From a bacterium (GTDB taxonomy: Bacteria > BMS3Abin14): a DNA stretch of 7,191 nucleotides. Under the pieces are notes generated by a model. The model was not told the origin of the DNA. It saw only the letters and a program-made list of their open reading frames with translations, and searched no databases. The stretch covers positions 1,742,400 to 1,749,590 of the forward strand of contig CP070682.1 of NCBI GenBank assembly GCA_020352595.1, in the 5' to 3' direction. Made by a program: the position numbers and the translations under genes. Shown piece by piece: positions 1 through 5,386 of the stretch (positions within the stretch are counted from its first letter, which is position 1; every line of letters starts with the position of its first letter).

Positions 1-1
1 C

Positions 2-691
2 CACTACCAGGGCCTTCGCGGAAAGGTGGGGGTCTACTGGCGCAGCGAGGAGTTCAGGATCTACCTGTCCCTCGTCCTCTTTTCCGTCCCCGTGTTCACC
101 TTCATCCTCGCCCTCACCGGGTCCGGTTTCAGTGAACAGACCCTGCGCCATGCGGGATTCCAGGTCGTCTCCATCCTCACCACCACCGGCTACACCACCG
201 CCGACTTCAATCTCTGGCCGGCACTGCTCAAGATCACCCTCATACTGCTCATGTTCGTGGGTGGATGCGCCGGTTCCACCGGCGGCGGGATGAAGGTCAT
301 AAGGGTCTACGTGGCCGTCAAGACGGGTTTCATGAGCATCATCAGGGCCATCCTGCCCAACGTGGTCATGCCTCTGAAGGTGGACTCGAAGCCGGTTTCC
401 GACCATTACGTGGTGAGAGCGGCCGCGTACTTCATGATCTACATGTTTCTCTTCGCCTTCGGTACGGTGGCCATGACCTTCACGGACAGCACCGACCTCG
501 TCACCGCCTTTTCCGCGTCGGTGGCCTGCCTCTCCAACATCGGCCCGGGTCTGGGCAAGGTGGGGGCCGTGGAGAACTACGCCTGGATCTCCCCTGCCGG
601 CAAGTGGCTCCTTTCCTTTCTCATGCTCGCCGGGCGCCTCGAACTCTACTCGGTGCTTGTCCTCTTCGTCCCCGCGACCTGGAGGAAGTGA
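2..691 (+). CDS. trkH: Trk-type K+ uptake protein TrkH, C-terminal part (5' end outside window)
   Basis: This is the C-terminal 229 residues of a potassium-translocating membrane subunit of the Trk/Ktr/HKT family, which normally works with the cytoplasmic NAD-binding regulator TrkA. The frame is open to the left edge: codons before the internal GTG at 26 read HYQGLRGK, a typical TrkH loop, so the gene starts upstream. Visible family signatures are the third pore loop (TTTGYTTAD, about 180-206), the following intramembrane-loop motif GGCAGSTGGG (about 262-291), and the fourth pore loop SNIGPGLG (about 532-555). The C-terminus is GRLELYSVLVLFVPATWRK, where GRLE and the final basic residues are usual for TrkH. 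Several hydrophobic membrane helices separate these motifs. The protein would sit in the inner membrane. trkA is often adjacent but is not in this window. Family assignment is very secure; the gene looks intact as far as it is visible. Confidence 0.95.
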   Translation, partial: HYQGLRGKVGVYWRSEEFRIYLSLVLFSVPVFTFILALTGSGFSEQTLRHAGFQVVSILTTTGYTTADFNLWPALLKITLILLMFVGGCAGSTGGGMKVIRVYVAVKTGFMSIIRAILPNVVMPLKVDSKPVSDHYVVRAAAYFMIYMFLFAFGTVAMTFTDSTDLVTAFSASVACLSNIGPGLGKVGAVENYAWISPAGKWLLSFLMLAGRLELYSVLVLFVPATWRK

Positions 692-821
692 GGCGGATCT
701 CCGATCTCATCCTTCGACCAAGCTCCCTTCGGCAGGCTCAGGGGAACCAGGAAAGGGATCCCGGATCTCAAAGTGCCCGACGCCGAGCCGAGGCGAGATC
801 TCCTCCTGCGTCCTGTAAACG

Positions 822-835
822 GGGACTTTTGTCCC
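822..835. repeat. Small inverted repeat GGGAC-TTTT-GTCCC
   Basis: Perfect 5-bp arms GGGAC (822-826) and GTCCC (831-835) around a TTTT loop, in the trkH-downstream spacer. It has no poly-T tail, so a terminator role is unlikely. It may be part of a dispersed intergenic repeat unit. Confidence 0.5.
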
Positions 836-876
836 GCAACCATTGGCCACGGCACTGCCTGGCCTGAAGGGCCCGC

Positions 877-909
877 GACACCAGAAACCGGACACTCGAA
901 ACCAGACAC
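877..909. repeat. Imperfect 14-base tandem repeat, about 2.4 copies
   Basis: GACACCAGAAACCG (877-890) is followed directly by GACACTCGAAACCA (891-904) and the start of a third unit, GACAC (905-909). The first two units agree at 11 of 14 positions. The array sits in non-coding spacer just before the small ORF at 924. Its function is unknown; it could be a remnant of a longer intergenic array. Confidence 0.6.
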
Positions 910-923
910 AAGATCTTTACCCT

Positions 924-1067
924 ATGAAAAGATCGGACCTTCTTCTCGTCATCCTGGCGGTGCTCCTGCTCATGGGCATGCTGCTCACAGGCCTTTTCGG
1001 CCGCGGCAGCAGGCACGGATACGGCAGCGCTCCGGGCCGGCCGAAACCAACAGTTTTAGTGGGGTAA
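924..1067 (+). CDS. Possible small single-pass membrane protein (47 aa)
   Basis: A 47-residue ORF starting at ATG 924 and ending TAA at 1065-1067. It begins MKRSDLLLVILAVLLLMGML, giving two basic residues and then one hydrophobic helix (about residues 5-25), followed by a short Gly/Arg-rich polar tail (GRGSRHGYGS). The layout matches small inner-membrane proteins with a short cytoplasmic N-terminus, or an uncleaved signal anchor. No good Shine-Dalgarno lies before the ATG, and the frame continues upstream to an ATG at 843 through low-information repeat sequence, so the start is chosen because the hydrophobic helix begins there. I do not recognise a family. It could be a chance ORF. Confidence 0.35.
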   Translation: MKRSDLLLVILAVLLLMGMLLTGLFGRGSRHGYGSAPGRPKPTVLVG

Positions 1068-1090
1068 GCAGGTCGTCCTGTAACAAAATC

Positions 1091-1118
1091 TTGACAATCA
1101 GGGTATGTGTTGTTAAAT
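1091..1118 (+). promoter_or_regulatory. sigma70-type promoter for the Gly/Cys-rich protein gene
   Basis: A perfect -35 hexamer TTGACA (1091-1096) is followed after 16 bases by TTAAAT (1113-1118, four of six matches to TATAAT), in a locally AT-rich patch of a GC-rich region. Transcription would begin near 1125 and give a leader of about 45 bases before the ATG at 1170. An imperfect hairpin (1121-1127 with 1131-1137) overlaps the expected start site and could be an operator. Confidence 0.55.
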
Positions 1119-1169
1119 CATCCGAGGTGCCTTCGGAGGGGCATTGAGCAGGTTCGCGGAGGAACACAA

Positions 1170-1607
1170 ATGAGAAAATGGGTCGTCATCGGTATCGCGG
1201 CCGGAGCGCTTCTCATGGCCGTCACCGTTTTCGCGCTCCAGGTCAAAAACAGCACCCCTGTGCCGGCGGCCGCGTCGCCTCAGGCCCAGGATGCCTCCTA
1301 TTCCGGCTGCGGCGCCGGAGCCGGGTGCGGAGCCCAGTCGGCAGATGGTGCCGCTTCCGGGGGATGCGGAGCGTCGGCCTCCGGCGGGTGCGGTTCAGCG
1401 GCTTCGAGCCCCGAGGCCGCCAGGGAGCGTCTGGAAAAGATCCAGGCCTACCTCACGGACTACTACACGAAGAAGCTGGGCGGGTCAGACATCAAGGTTC
1501 AGGTGCAGGACTACGGGTGCCACCAGGAGGCCACCGTCCTGAAGGGCGCGCAGGTGGTGGACAGGCTCTCCATCAGCGGCAACAGCATCACCCGCATCGA
1601 GGGGTGA
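1170..1607 (+). CDS. Exported small Gly/Cys-rich protein of unknown function (145 aa)
   Basis: Starts at ATG 1170, preceded by a good Shine-Dalgarno (GGAGGA, about 1157-1162). Residues 1-23 are a signal peptide or membrane anchor (MRKW, then a hydrophobic run through AVTVFALQ). An Ala/Pro-rich linker follows, then a segment at residues 45-78 with four GCG units (Cys47, Cys53, Cys66, Cys74) embedded in Gly/Ala/Ser. The C-terminal 60 residues look like a small folded domain: a charged helix (ARERLEKIQAYLTDYY), then strands including DYGCHQEATV with a fifth Cys and a His (Cys117-His118). I do not recognise a named family. The spaced cysteines plus a CH pair could bind a metal or metalloid or take part in thiol chemistry in the periplasm; this is inference. 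It has its own promoter and its own terminator, so it is probably monocistronic. Confidence 0.85.
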   Translation: MRKWVVIGIAAGALLMAVTVFALQVKNSTPVPAAASPQAQDASYSGCGAGAGCGAQSADGAASGGCGASASGGCGSAASSPEAARERLEKIQAYLTDYYTKKLGGSDIKVQVQDYGCHQEATVLKGAQVVDRLSISGNSITRIEG

Positions 1608-1649
1608 GGTAGCAGGCCAGGGTTCAGGAAGGCAGAGCGAAAAGCGAAA

Positions 1650-1680
1650 GGGCCGGAGGAGATCCTCCGGCCCTTTTTTT
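1650..1680. terminator. Rho-independent terminator shared by convergent genes
   Basis: Ten-base arms GGGCCGGAGG (1650-1659) and CCTCCGGCCC (1664-1673) with an AGAT loop are followed by seven T (1674-1680), a strong terminator for the plus-strand gene ending at 1607. Read on the minus strand, the hairpin is followed by a poorer U-rich tract, so it may also end transcripts from ald, whose stop codon lies at 1714-1716. Confidence 0.92.
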
Positions 1681-1713
1681 CAGGTGAAGACGGGGGTCCC
1701 TTTCCCCTCTCGG

Positions 1714-2823
1714 TCACAGGATCTCCTGCAGGGGCTTGAACTGCCTCCCCTGCGCCTCGGCCACCGGTTGGCAGGTGACGTGACCGTCCCAGACATTCAC
1801 GCCGCGGGCCAGAGCCCCATCGGAACTCACGGCCGCCAGGGGGTCGCGGGCCAGTTTGACGCAGTAGGGCAGCGTCACGTTGGTCAGGGCGATGGTGCTG
1901 GTGGACGGCACCGATCCCGGGATGTTGGGAACGCAGTAGTGGATCACCCCTTCCTCCACGTAGATCGGGTCCGAGTGGGAGGTGGGCCGGCTGGTTTCGC
2001 TGAGCCCCCCCTGGTCGATGGACACGTCCACGAAGACCCGGCCAGGCCTCATCCCGCGGAGCACAGCTCTCGTCACGATCCTCGGGGCCAGGGCACCGGG
2101 GAGGAGGACGGCCCCGACGAGCATGTCGCAGGCCGCAGCGGCCTCCCGGATGTTGCGGCTGTTGGACATGAGGGTCACCACCTTGCCGTCGAACACGTCG
2201 TCGATATACGAGAGGCGGGAGTGGTCCGTGTCGATGATGACCACCTCGGCGCCCAGACCGTATGCCACCTTTGCCGCGCTCATCCCCACGTTCCCCCCGC
2301 CGATGATGACGACGCGGCCGTGCTTGGTCCCGGGGACACCCCCCAACAGCAGGCCCACCCCTCCCTGCTCCTTCTGGAGGAAGGTGGCGCCGATCTGGAC
2401 CGCCATCTTGCCGGCCACCTGGCTCATGGGAGCGAGGAGCGGCAGGCTGCCGTTGGCCAATTGGATGGTCTCGTAAGCCACGGCCCTGATCCTCCGCCGC
2501 ACCAGGGCGTCCACGAGATCGGGAAGGGGAGCCAGGTGCAGGAAGGTGAAGAGGACCTGTCCACCGCGCATCAAGTCGTACTCCGGCGGCAGCGGCTCCT
2601 TCACCTTCATGACAAGATCCGCTTCCCCCCAGATGGCTTCGGCGTCCGGGACCACGGTGGCCCCCGCCGAGGCGAAGTCAGCGTCGGGGATGGAACTGCC
2701 TTCACCGGCGCCCTTCTGCACGAGGACCTCGTGACCTTCCCGGACCAGTTCCTCTACACCGGAGGGGACTATGCCGACCCGGTACTCGTTGTCCTTGATC
2801 TCCCTGGGAACGCCGATGCGCAT
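1714..2823 (-). CDS. ald: Alanine dehydrogenase (EC 1.4.1.1)
   Basis: Encodes 369 residues, the usual length for Ald, which reversibly converts L-alanine + NAD+ + water to pyruvate + ammonia + NADH in the cytoplasm. It begins with the family hallmark MRIGVPREIKDNEYRVG. The expected active-site residues sit at their canonical numbers: Arg15, Lys75 (VMKVKEP), His96 (FTFLHLAP) and Asp270 (VDVSIDQGG). The Rossmann motif is IIGGGNVG (residues 174-180), with Asp198 after the next strand (VVIIDTD), fitting NAD rather than NADP. The late signature HYCVPNIPGSVPSTST is intact. The start ATG (2821-2823) has a GGGAGG ribosome site seven bases upstream on the minus strand. It is transcribed divergently from the cupin gene and convergently with the Gly/Cys-rich gene. 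It probably links alanine and ammonia metabolism to pyruvate and NADH balance. The gene looks intact and functional. Confidence 0.98.
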   Translation of the reverse strand: MRIGVPREIKDNEYRVGIVPSGVEELVREGHEVLVQKGAGEGSSIPDADFASAGATVVPDAEAIWGEADLVMKVKEPLPPEYDLMRGGQVLFTFLHLAPLPDLVDALVRRRIRAVAYETIQLANGSLPLLAPMSQVAGKMAVQIGATFLQKEQGGVGLLLGGVPGTKHGRVVIIGGGNVGMSAAKVAYGLGAEVVIIDTDHSRLSYIDDVFDGKVVTLMSNSRNIREAAAACDMLVGAVLLPGALAPRIVTRAVLRGMRPGRVFVDVSIDQGGLSETSRPTSHSDPIYVEEGVIHYCVPNIPGSVPSTSTIALTNVTLPYCVKLARDPLAAVSSDGALARGVNVWDGHVTCQPVAEAQGRQFKPLQEIL

Positions 2824-2879
2824 GACGGAACCTCCCTAGCAAGGGCGGGCGGACCCACCCGGAGGCGATGGACCCTGCA

Positions 2880-2893
2880 TTGACCACAGTCAA
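2880..2893. promoter_or_regulatory. Perfect dyad TTGAC-CACA-GTCAA, candidate FNR/CRP-family operator
   Basis: The 5-4-5 inverted repeat is exact: TTGAC (2880-2884), CACA, GTCAA (2889-2893). The geometry and half-site match the FNR/DNR/NNR class (FNR consensus TTGAT-N4-ATCAA). It lies 57 bases upstream of ald and 103 bases upstream of the cupin start, so it could serve either. The dyad also contains TTGAC(C/T) hexamers that could act as a -35 on each strand, but no good -10 lies at 17 bases, so the regulatory sense is unresolved. Confidence 0.45.
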
Positions 2894-2901
2894 GGGCCGG
2901 G

Positions 2902-2936
2902 GCATGCTAATATGCTAAGGTGAAATATAACATATG
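2902..2936. promoter_or_regulatory. AT-rich promoter-like island with 8-base direct repeat
   Basis: An unusually AT-rich stretch in the ald/cupin divergent spacer. It contains ATGCTAAT (2904-2911) directly repeated as ATGCTAAG (2912-2919), TATAAC (2926-2931, five of six matches to a -10 box for the cupin gene) and the palindrome CATATG (2931-2936). No strong -35 is spaced correctly, which would suit an activator-dependent promoter. Confidence 0.4.
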
Positions 2937-2995
2937 CGCCAGGGTAAGGGGCGCCACTTGAAACTCAAGCACCCAGGGCAGGAAAGGAGCAGGTC

Positions 2996-3355
2996 ATGAG
3001 CGCGAAACCCGGACAGGAGAAAGCCAAAGGCATGCCCGTGAGCGAGGCCGTGAACCTCGCGGAGCTGGTGGAGTACGGCCAGGGCGCGGTGGTGAGCAGG
3101 ACCCTCGTGCAGACCGGTGTCGGCACGGTGACCCTTTTCGCCTTCGACGAGGGGCAGGGCCTGAGTGAACACTCCGCGCCATTCGACGCCCTCGTCCAGA
3201 TCCTGGAGGGACAGGCCGTCATCACCATCGGGGGAAAGAGCGTTGACGTCGGTGCCGGGCAGTCCCTCCTCATGCCCGCCGACATCCCCCATGCCCTGCA
3301 TGCACCCGTGCGCTACAAGATGCTCCTGACCATGATCAGGGAGAAAAAGCAGTAA
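2996..3355 (+). CDS. Single-domain cupin protein (119 aa)
   Basis: A small cytoplasmic beta-barrel (cupin_2 type) of ordinary length. The ATG at 2996 follows AAGGAG (about 2984-2989) at a six-base spacing. The two cupin motifs are recognisable: motif 1 around GLSEHSAPFDALVQILEG (residues 55-72) and motif 2 around GQSLLMPADIPHALHAP (residues 88-104). Candidate metal ligands are His59, His99 and His102. The second histidine of the usual HxH in motif 1 is replaced by Ala61, and the acidic position is Asp64, so metal binding may be altered. Proteins of this kind are often annotated only as cupin domain-containing and serve as small isomerases, dioxygenases or ligand sensors; the substrate cannot be read from the sequence. 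The gene stands alone, divergent from ald. Confidence 0.9.
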   Translation: MSAKPGQEKAKGMPVSEAVNLAELVEYGQGAVVSRTLVQTGVGTVTLFAFDEGQGLSEHSAPFDALVQILEGQAVITIGGKSVDVGAGQSLLMPADIPHALHAPVRYKMLLTMIREKKQ

Positions 3356-3634
3356 GGGGGCCAGGACCTCCAGGGTCCAGGCAGCCGGGGAAGATGACTT
3401 TGCTGGTATGGGCCGTTTACCTGTGAGGGGATCATGGGTGGGCCTTATCCGCCGGGGAGGGTGTTCCCGGGCTCCGCGGCCTGGGCCGTCACCTGTTGAA
3501 AAAGGGGTTTTGGACGGTTAGGATGAATTCCCGGCTTCCCTGCCCGTCACATTGTCCATCGAGGCCCCGGGAGCCGGATGGGAAAGTGGGCGCCGTCAGT
3601 CAGCGCAGGCGGATGGCTCACGAGAGGTGTTCTC
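3356..3634. other. Intergenic spacer without convincing features
   Basis: About 280 bases between the cupin stop and the likely thioesterase start. It holds a weak inverted repeat just after the cupin gene (GGACC 3364-3368 with GGTCC 3374-3378, no T-tail). No clear promoter, RNA gene or conserved ORF is seen. If the thioesterase starts at the upstream ATG 3578 instead, the spacer is shorter. Confidence 0.5.
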
Positions 3635-4066
3635 TTGCCAAAAGATCTGTCCCGGCACATCCAGTTCATGGAGCGGGCCGTTCCCTTCAACAGCCACCTG
3701 GGCATCAAGGTCCTGGAGGCCGCCGAGGGATACGCCAGGATCCTGGTGCCGTTCCGCGATGAGTTCATCGGAGACTCGAGAAGGCCCGCCCTGCACGGCG
3801 GTTTTCTCTCGGCTGTGGTGGACGCCTGTGGAGGGCTCGCCGTGTGGACCCTTTTCGACGTGCGCGACCTCATCAGCACCGTGGACATGCGGGTGGATTA
3901 CCTGAGGCCGGGTCCCGACAGGGACGTCGTCGTGGAGAGCAGGGTGGTCCGGGTAGGCAACAGGGTCAGCGTGGTGAACACCGTCGTCTACCCTGTGGAC
4001 GAACCTGAAAAGATATTAGCCGAGGGACGGGCCGTCTACAACAACAGGAGGGCCGAGAACGGATAA
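3635..4066 (+). CDS. PaaI-like hotdog-fold thioesterase (acyl-CoA thioesterase)
   Basis: Encodes about 143 residues, typical of the PaaI / 4HBT hotdog family, which hydrolyses acyl- or aryl-CoA thioesters in the cytoplasm. Using the TTG at 3635 as start, residues run MPKDLSRHIQFMERAVPFNS, then HLGI. The active-site loop is ALHGGFLSAVVDACGG (His54-Gly55-Gly56, Asp63), followed by the conserved strand DMRVDYLRPG and the C-terminal strand VVRVGNRVSVVNTVVY. TTG is preferred because GAGAGG (3622-3627) sits at good spacing and the family's conserved N-terminal helix begins there. The in-frame ATG at 3578 would add 19 residues without family resemblance. Substrate is unknown; the enzyme may salvage CoA from aromatic or fatty acyl-CoA. 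A strong terminator follows, so transcription ends here. Confidence 0.88.
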   Translation: MPKDLSRHIQFMERAVPFNSHLGIKVLEAAEGYARILVPFRDEFIGDSRRPALHGGFLSAVVDACGGLAVWTLFDVRDLISTVDMRVDYLRPGPDRDVVVESRVVRVGNRVSVVNTVVYPVDEPEKILAEGRAVYNNRRAENG

Positions 4067-4101
4067 AGGGCCATCGACCCTGACAACCTTGTCACCGTTC
4101 T

Positions 4102-4136
4102 AGATCCCGGACCCATGGTCCGGGATCTTCTTTTTT
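4102..4136 (+). terminator. Rho-independent terminator after the thioesterase
   Basis: Perfect 12-base arms AGATCCCGGACC (4102-4113) and GGTCCGGGATCT (4117-4128) around a CAT loop, followed by TC and six T (4131-4136). It lies 35 bases after the thioesterase stop codon and insulates the downstream cytochrome operon. Confidence 0.93.
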
Positions 4137-4145
4137 GGATCGCGA

Positions 4146-4248
4146 GGCAGACAGTGTGAAACCTTGCACAAAAATGACGATTGTGTTAAGTGCAAAGTTA
4201 TGGTAACGGTATTTAGGTAGTAAAGTCTTGCCGCTAAAGGGGAGCGGC
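4146..4248 (+). ncRNA. Structured leader upstream of the cytochrome operon, candidate riboswitch
   Basis: An AT-rich island in the spacer before the cytochrome gene with several nested pairings. GGCAGAC (4146-4152) can pair with GTCTTGCC (4225-4232, one bulged T) and enclose TTGCAC/GTGCAA (4164-4169 with 4190-4195) and GTTA/TAAC (4197-4200 with 4204-4207). A separate perfect hairpin GCCGCT/AGCGGC (4230-4235 with 4243-4248, 7-base loop) reuses bases 4230-4232, so it competes with the closing stem, as an expression platform would. Fragments GTGCAAAG (4190-4197) and TTGCCG (4228-4233) resemble parts of the GEMM cyclic-dinucleotide riboswitch, which precedes multiheme cytochrome genes in Geobacter, but the match is loose. 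The region could instead contain a promoter and operator dyads. Confidence 0.3.
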
Positions 4249-4348
4249 TCTCGATTTTCTTGGGAGCTTGATTGTGGAAAGGGGCCTATTTCCGATCAGA
4301 ACTCGTCCGTTCGACATCCGGGTTCCAGGAGAAAAGGAGAAAGGGGCC

Positions 4349-5350
4349 ATGCCGCGCCTGACGATGAGGGCCTTCTGGAAGACCGCCGTTTCCTCGCTCA
4401 TTCTTTTGACAGTCCTGTTCTCCTTCTCCTGTGCCTCCATGAAGGCCAGTCGGCCCATGGTGCCCATGAGGGAGTACGAGAGGATGCTCGTCGGCTCCCT
4501 CTTCGCCGACTACGTCGGTAACGAGGCCTGCCTGGCGGCCTGCCACAAGCATGACGAGAAGGCCGCATTCCTCGCCGAAAGCGTGCACGGGCGGCAGAAG
4601 GTGGAGGGGACCGACATGCCCCTCGTCAACTGCGAGACGTGCCATGGACCGGGAAGCGAGGCCATCGAGCCCGGTTTCGTCAATCAGAACGGCCAGTGCG
4701 ACACGACCAGGTTCGTGCCCCTGCAGGAACTGCCCCCCTCGGCCCTCTCCATGCTCTGCCTGAAGTGCCACAGCTCCTATTCCATGTCCAACATGCAGTT
4801 CTGGCCCTTCAGCGACCACGCCCAGGCGGAGGTGAGCTGCCCCCAGTGCCACCAGCTGCACAAGAGCTCGCGCCAGAAACTGAAGGGGACGGACATCAAC
4901 CGCCAGTGCCTGGGCTGCCACGTGGAGACCAAGCTCCAGTTCAGCCAGACCTACCGTCATCCCCTTCACGAGGGCCGGATCCTGTGCGTCGACTGCCACA
5001 ATCCCCACGGCAGCCAGAACCCCTACGGCCTCATCGCCATGGACCAGAAAAGCCTCTGCCTGAACTGCCACGGGCAGGTGATCGGACCCTTCGCCTGGGA
5101 ACACGCGGACGTCACCGACAGCTGCACCAACTGTCACCAGCCCCACGGCTCCGTTTTTGCCGACATGCTCACGGTCCAGGAGCCCTTTCTGTGCCTGCAG
5201 TGTCACGCCGGCCACACGGACCCCTCGTCGCCGACATCGCCATCAGCAGTCATGAAGGGAGCTTTCTACACACGCTGCACCAACTGTCACTCGCAGATCC
5301 ACGGGACCGACACGAGGGGACCTCATCCGGGAAGCGGCCTGACCCAGTAA
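4349..5350 (+). CDS. MtrA/DmsE-type deca-heme c-type cytochrome (333 aa)
   Basis: Periplasmic multiheme cytochrome that would receive electrons from inner-membrane or periplasmic carriers and pass them through an outer-membrane barrel. ATG 4349 is chosen because AAGGAG (4334-4339) precedes it and the product begins with a signal peptide: MPRLTMRAFWK, a hydrophobic run to residue 26, then FSC at 26-28, which could be a non-canonical lipobox or lie next to a signal peptidase I site. Ten heme-binding motifs are visible. Nine are CXXCH, at Cys95, 137, 164, 187, 213, 237, 259, 282 and 310. The first is CLAACH (residues 61-66), a CX3CH. Many extra histidines (for example SVHG, YRHPLHEG, NPHG, QPHG, IHGTD) could be distal ligands, giving bis-His hemes. 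Length and heme count match MtrA, PioA and DmsE. The barrel gene follows 36 bases downstream. A surface cytochrome is not in the window. Confidence 0.95.
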   Translation: MPRLTMRAFWKTAVSSLILLTVLFSFSCASMKASRPMVPMREYERMLVGSLFADYVGNEACLAACHKHDEKAAFLAESVHGRQKVEGTDMPLVNCETCHGPGSEAIEPGFVNQNGQCDTTRFVPLQELPPSALSMLCLKCHSSYSMSNMQFWPFSDHAQAEVSCPQCHQLHKSSRQKLKGTDINRQCLGCHVETKLQFSQTYRHPLHEGRILCVDCHNPHGSQNPYGLIAMDQKSLCLNCHGQVIGPFAWEHADVTDSCTNCHQPHGSVFADMLTVQEPFLCLQCHAGHTDPSSPTSPSAVMKGAFYTRCTNCHSQIHGTDTRGPHPGSGLTQ

Positions 5351-5386
5351 GGGGACCATGTCCCATTAACGAGGATGGAGGGCGGT

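Larger units (their letters stand above)
692..923. other. Intergenic spacer with repeat-like sequence, no convincing gene
   Basis: About 230 bases after trkH with no supported coding region; the frames open here on both strands lack conserved features. The spacer starts with a CTTCGACCAAGCTC / GGCAGGCTCAGG segment (712-741) that resembles, from memory, intergenic repeats scattered through many bacterial genomes. It also holds a small dyad (822-835) and a short tandem repeat (877-909), listed separately. No T-rich hairpin terminator for trkH is evident. Confidence 0.5.

Noticed and set aside
265..867. Plus-strand open frame of 200 codons overlapping trkH
   Set aside because: Arg/His/Gly-rich out-of-frame reading of trkH and the repeat spacer, with no recognisable domain.
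1684..2883. Long plus-strand open frame of about 400 codons
   Set aside because: It is the antisense shadow of ald, whose minus-strand product has every catalytic and NAD-binding residue in place. The shadow has low-complexity His/Gly/Asp-rich sequence and no family features.
3364..3378. Hairpin after the cupin gene as a terminator
   Set aside because: The stem is only five base pairs and no T-run follows.
4151..4169. CRP-like site TGTGA-N-CACA before the cytochrome gene
   Set aside because: Only four bases per arm pair (TGTG and CACA at 8-base spacing) and the inner positions do not match the CRP consensus.
4268..4348. Upstream TTG start extending the cytochrome by 27 residues
   Set aside because: The only GA-rich sequence before it is one base from the TTG. 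The extension would bury the signal peptide, while ATG 4349 has a well-placed ribosome site.
4286..5215. Minus-strand open frame of 309 codons
   Set aside because: Antisense to the deca-heme cytochrome, whose ten heme motifs establish the real frame.
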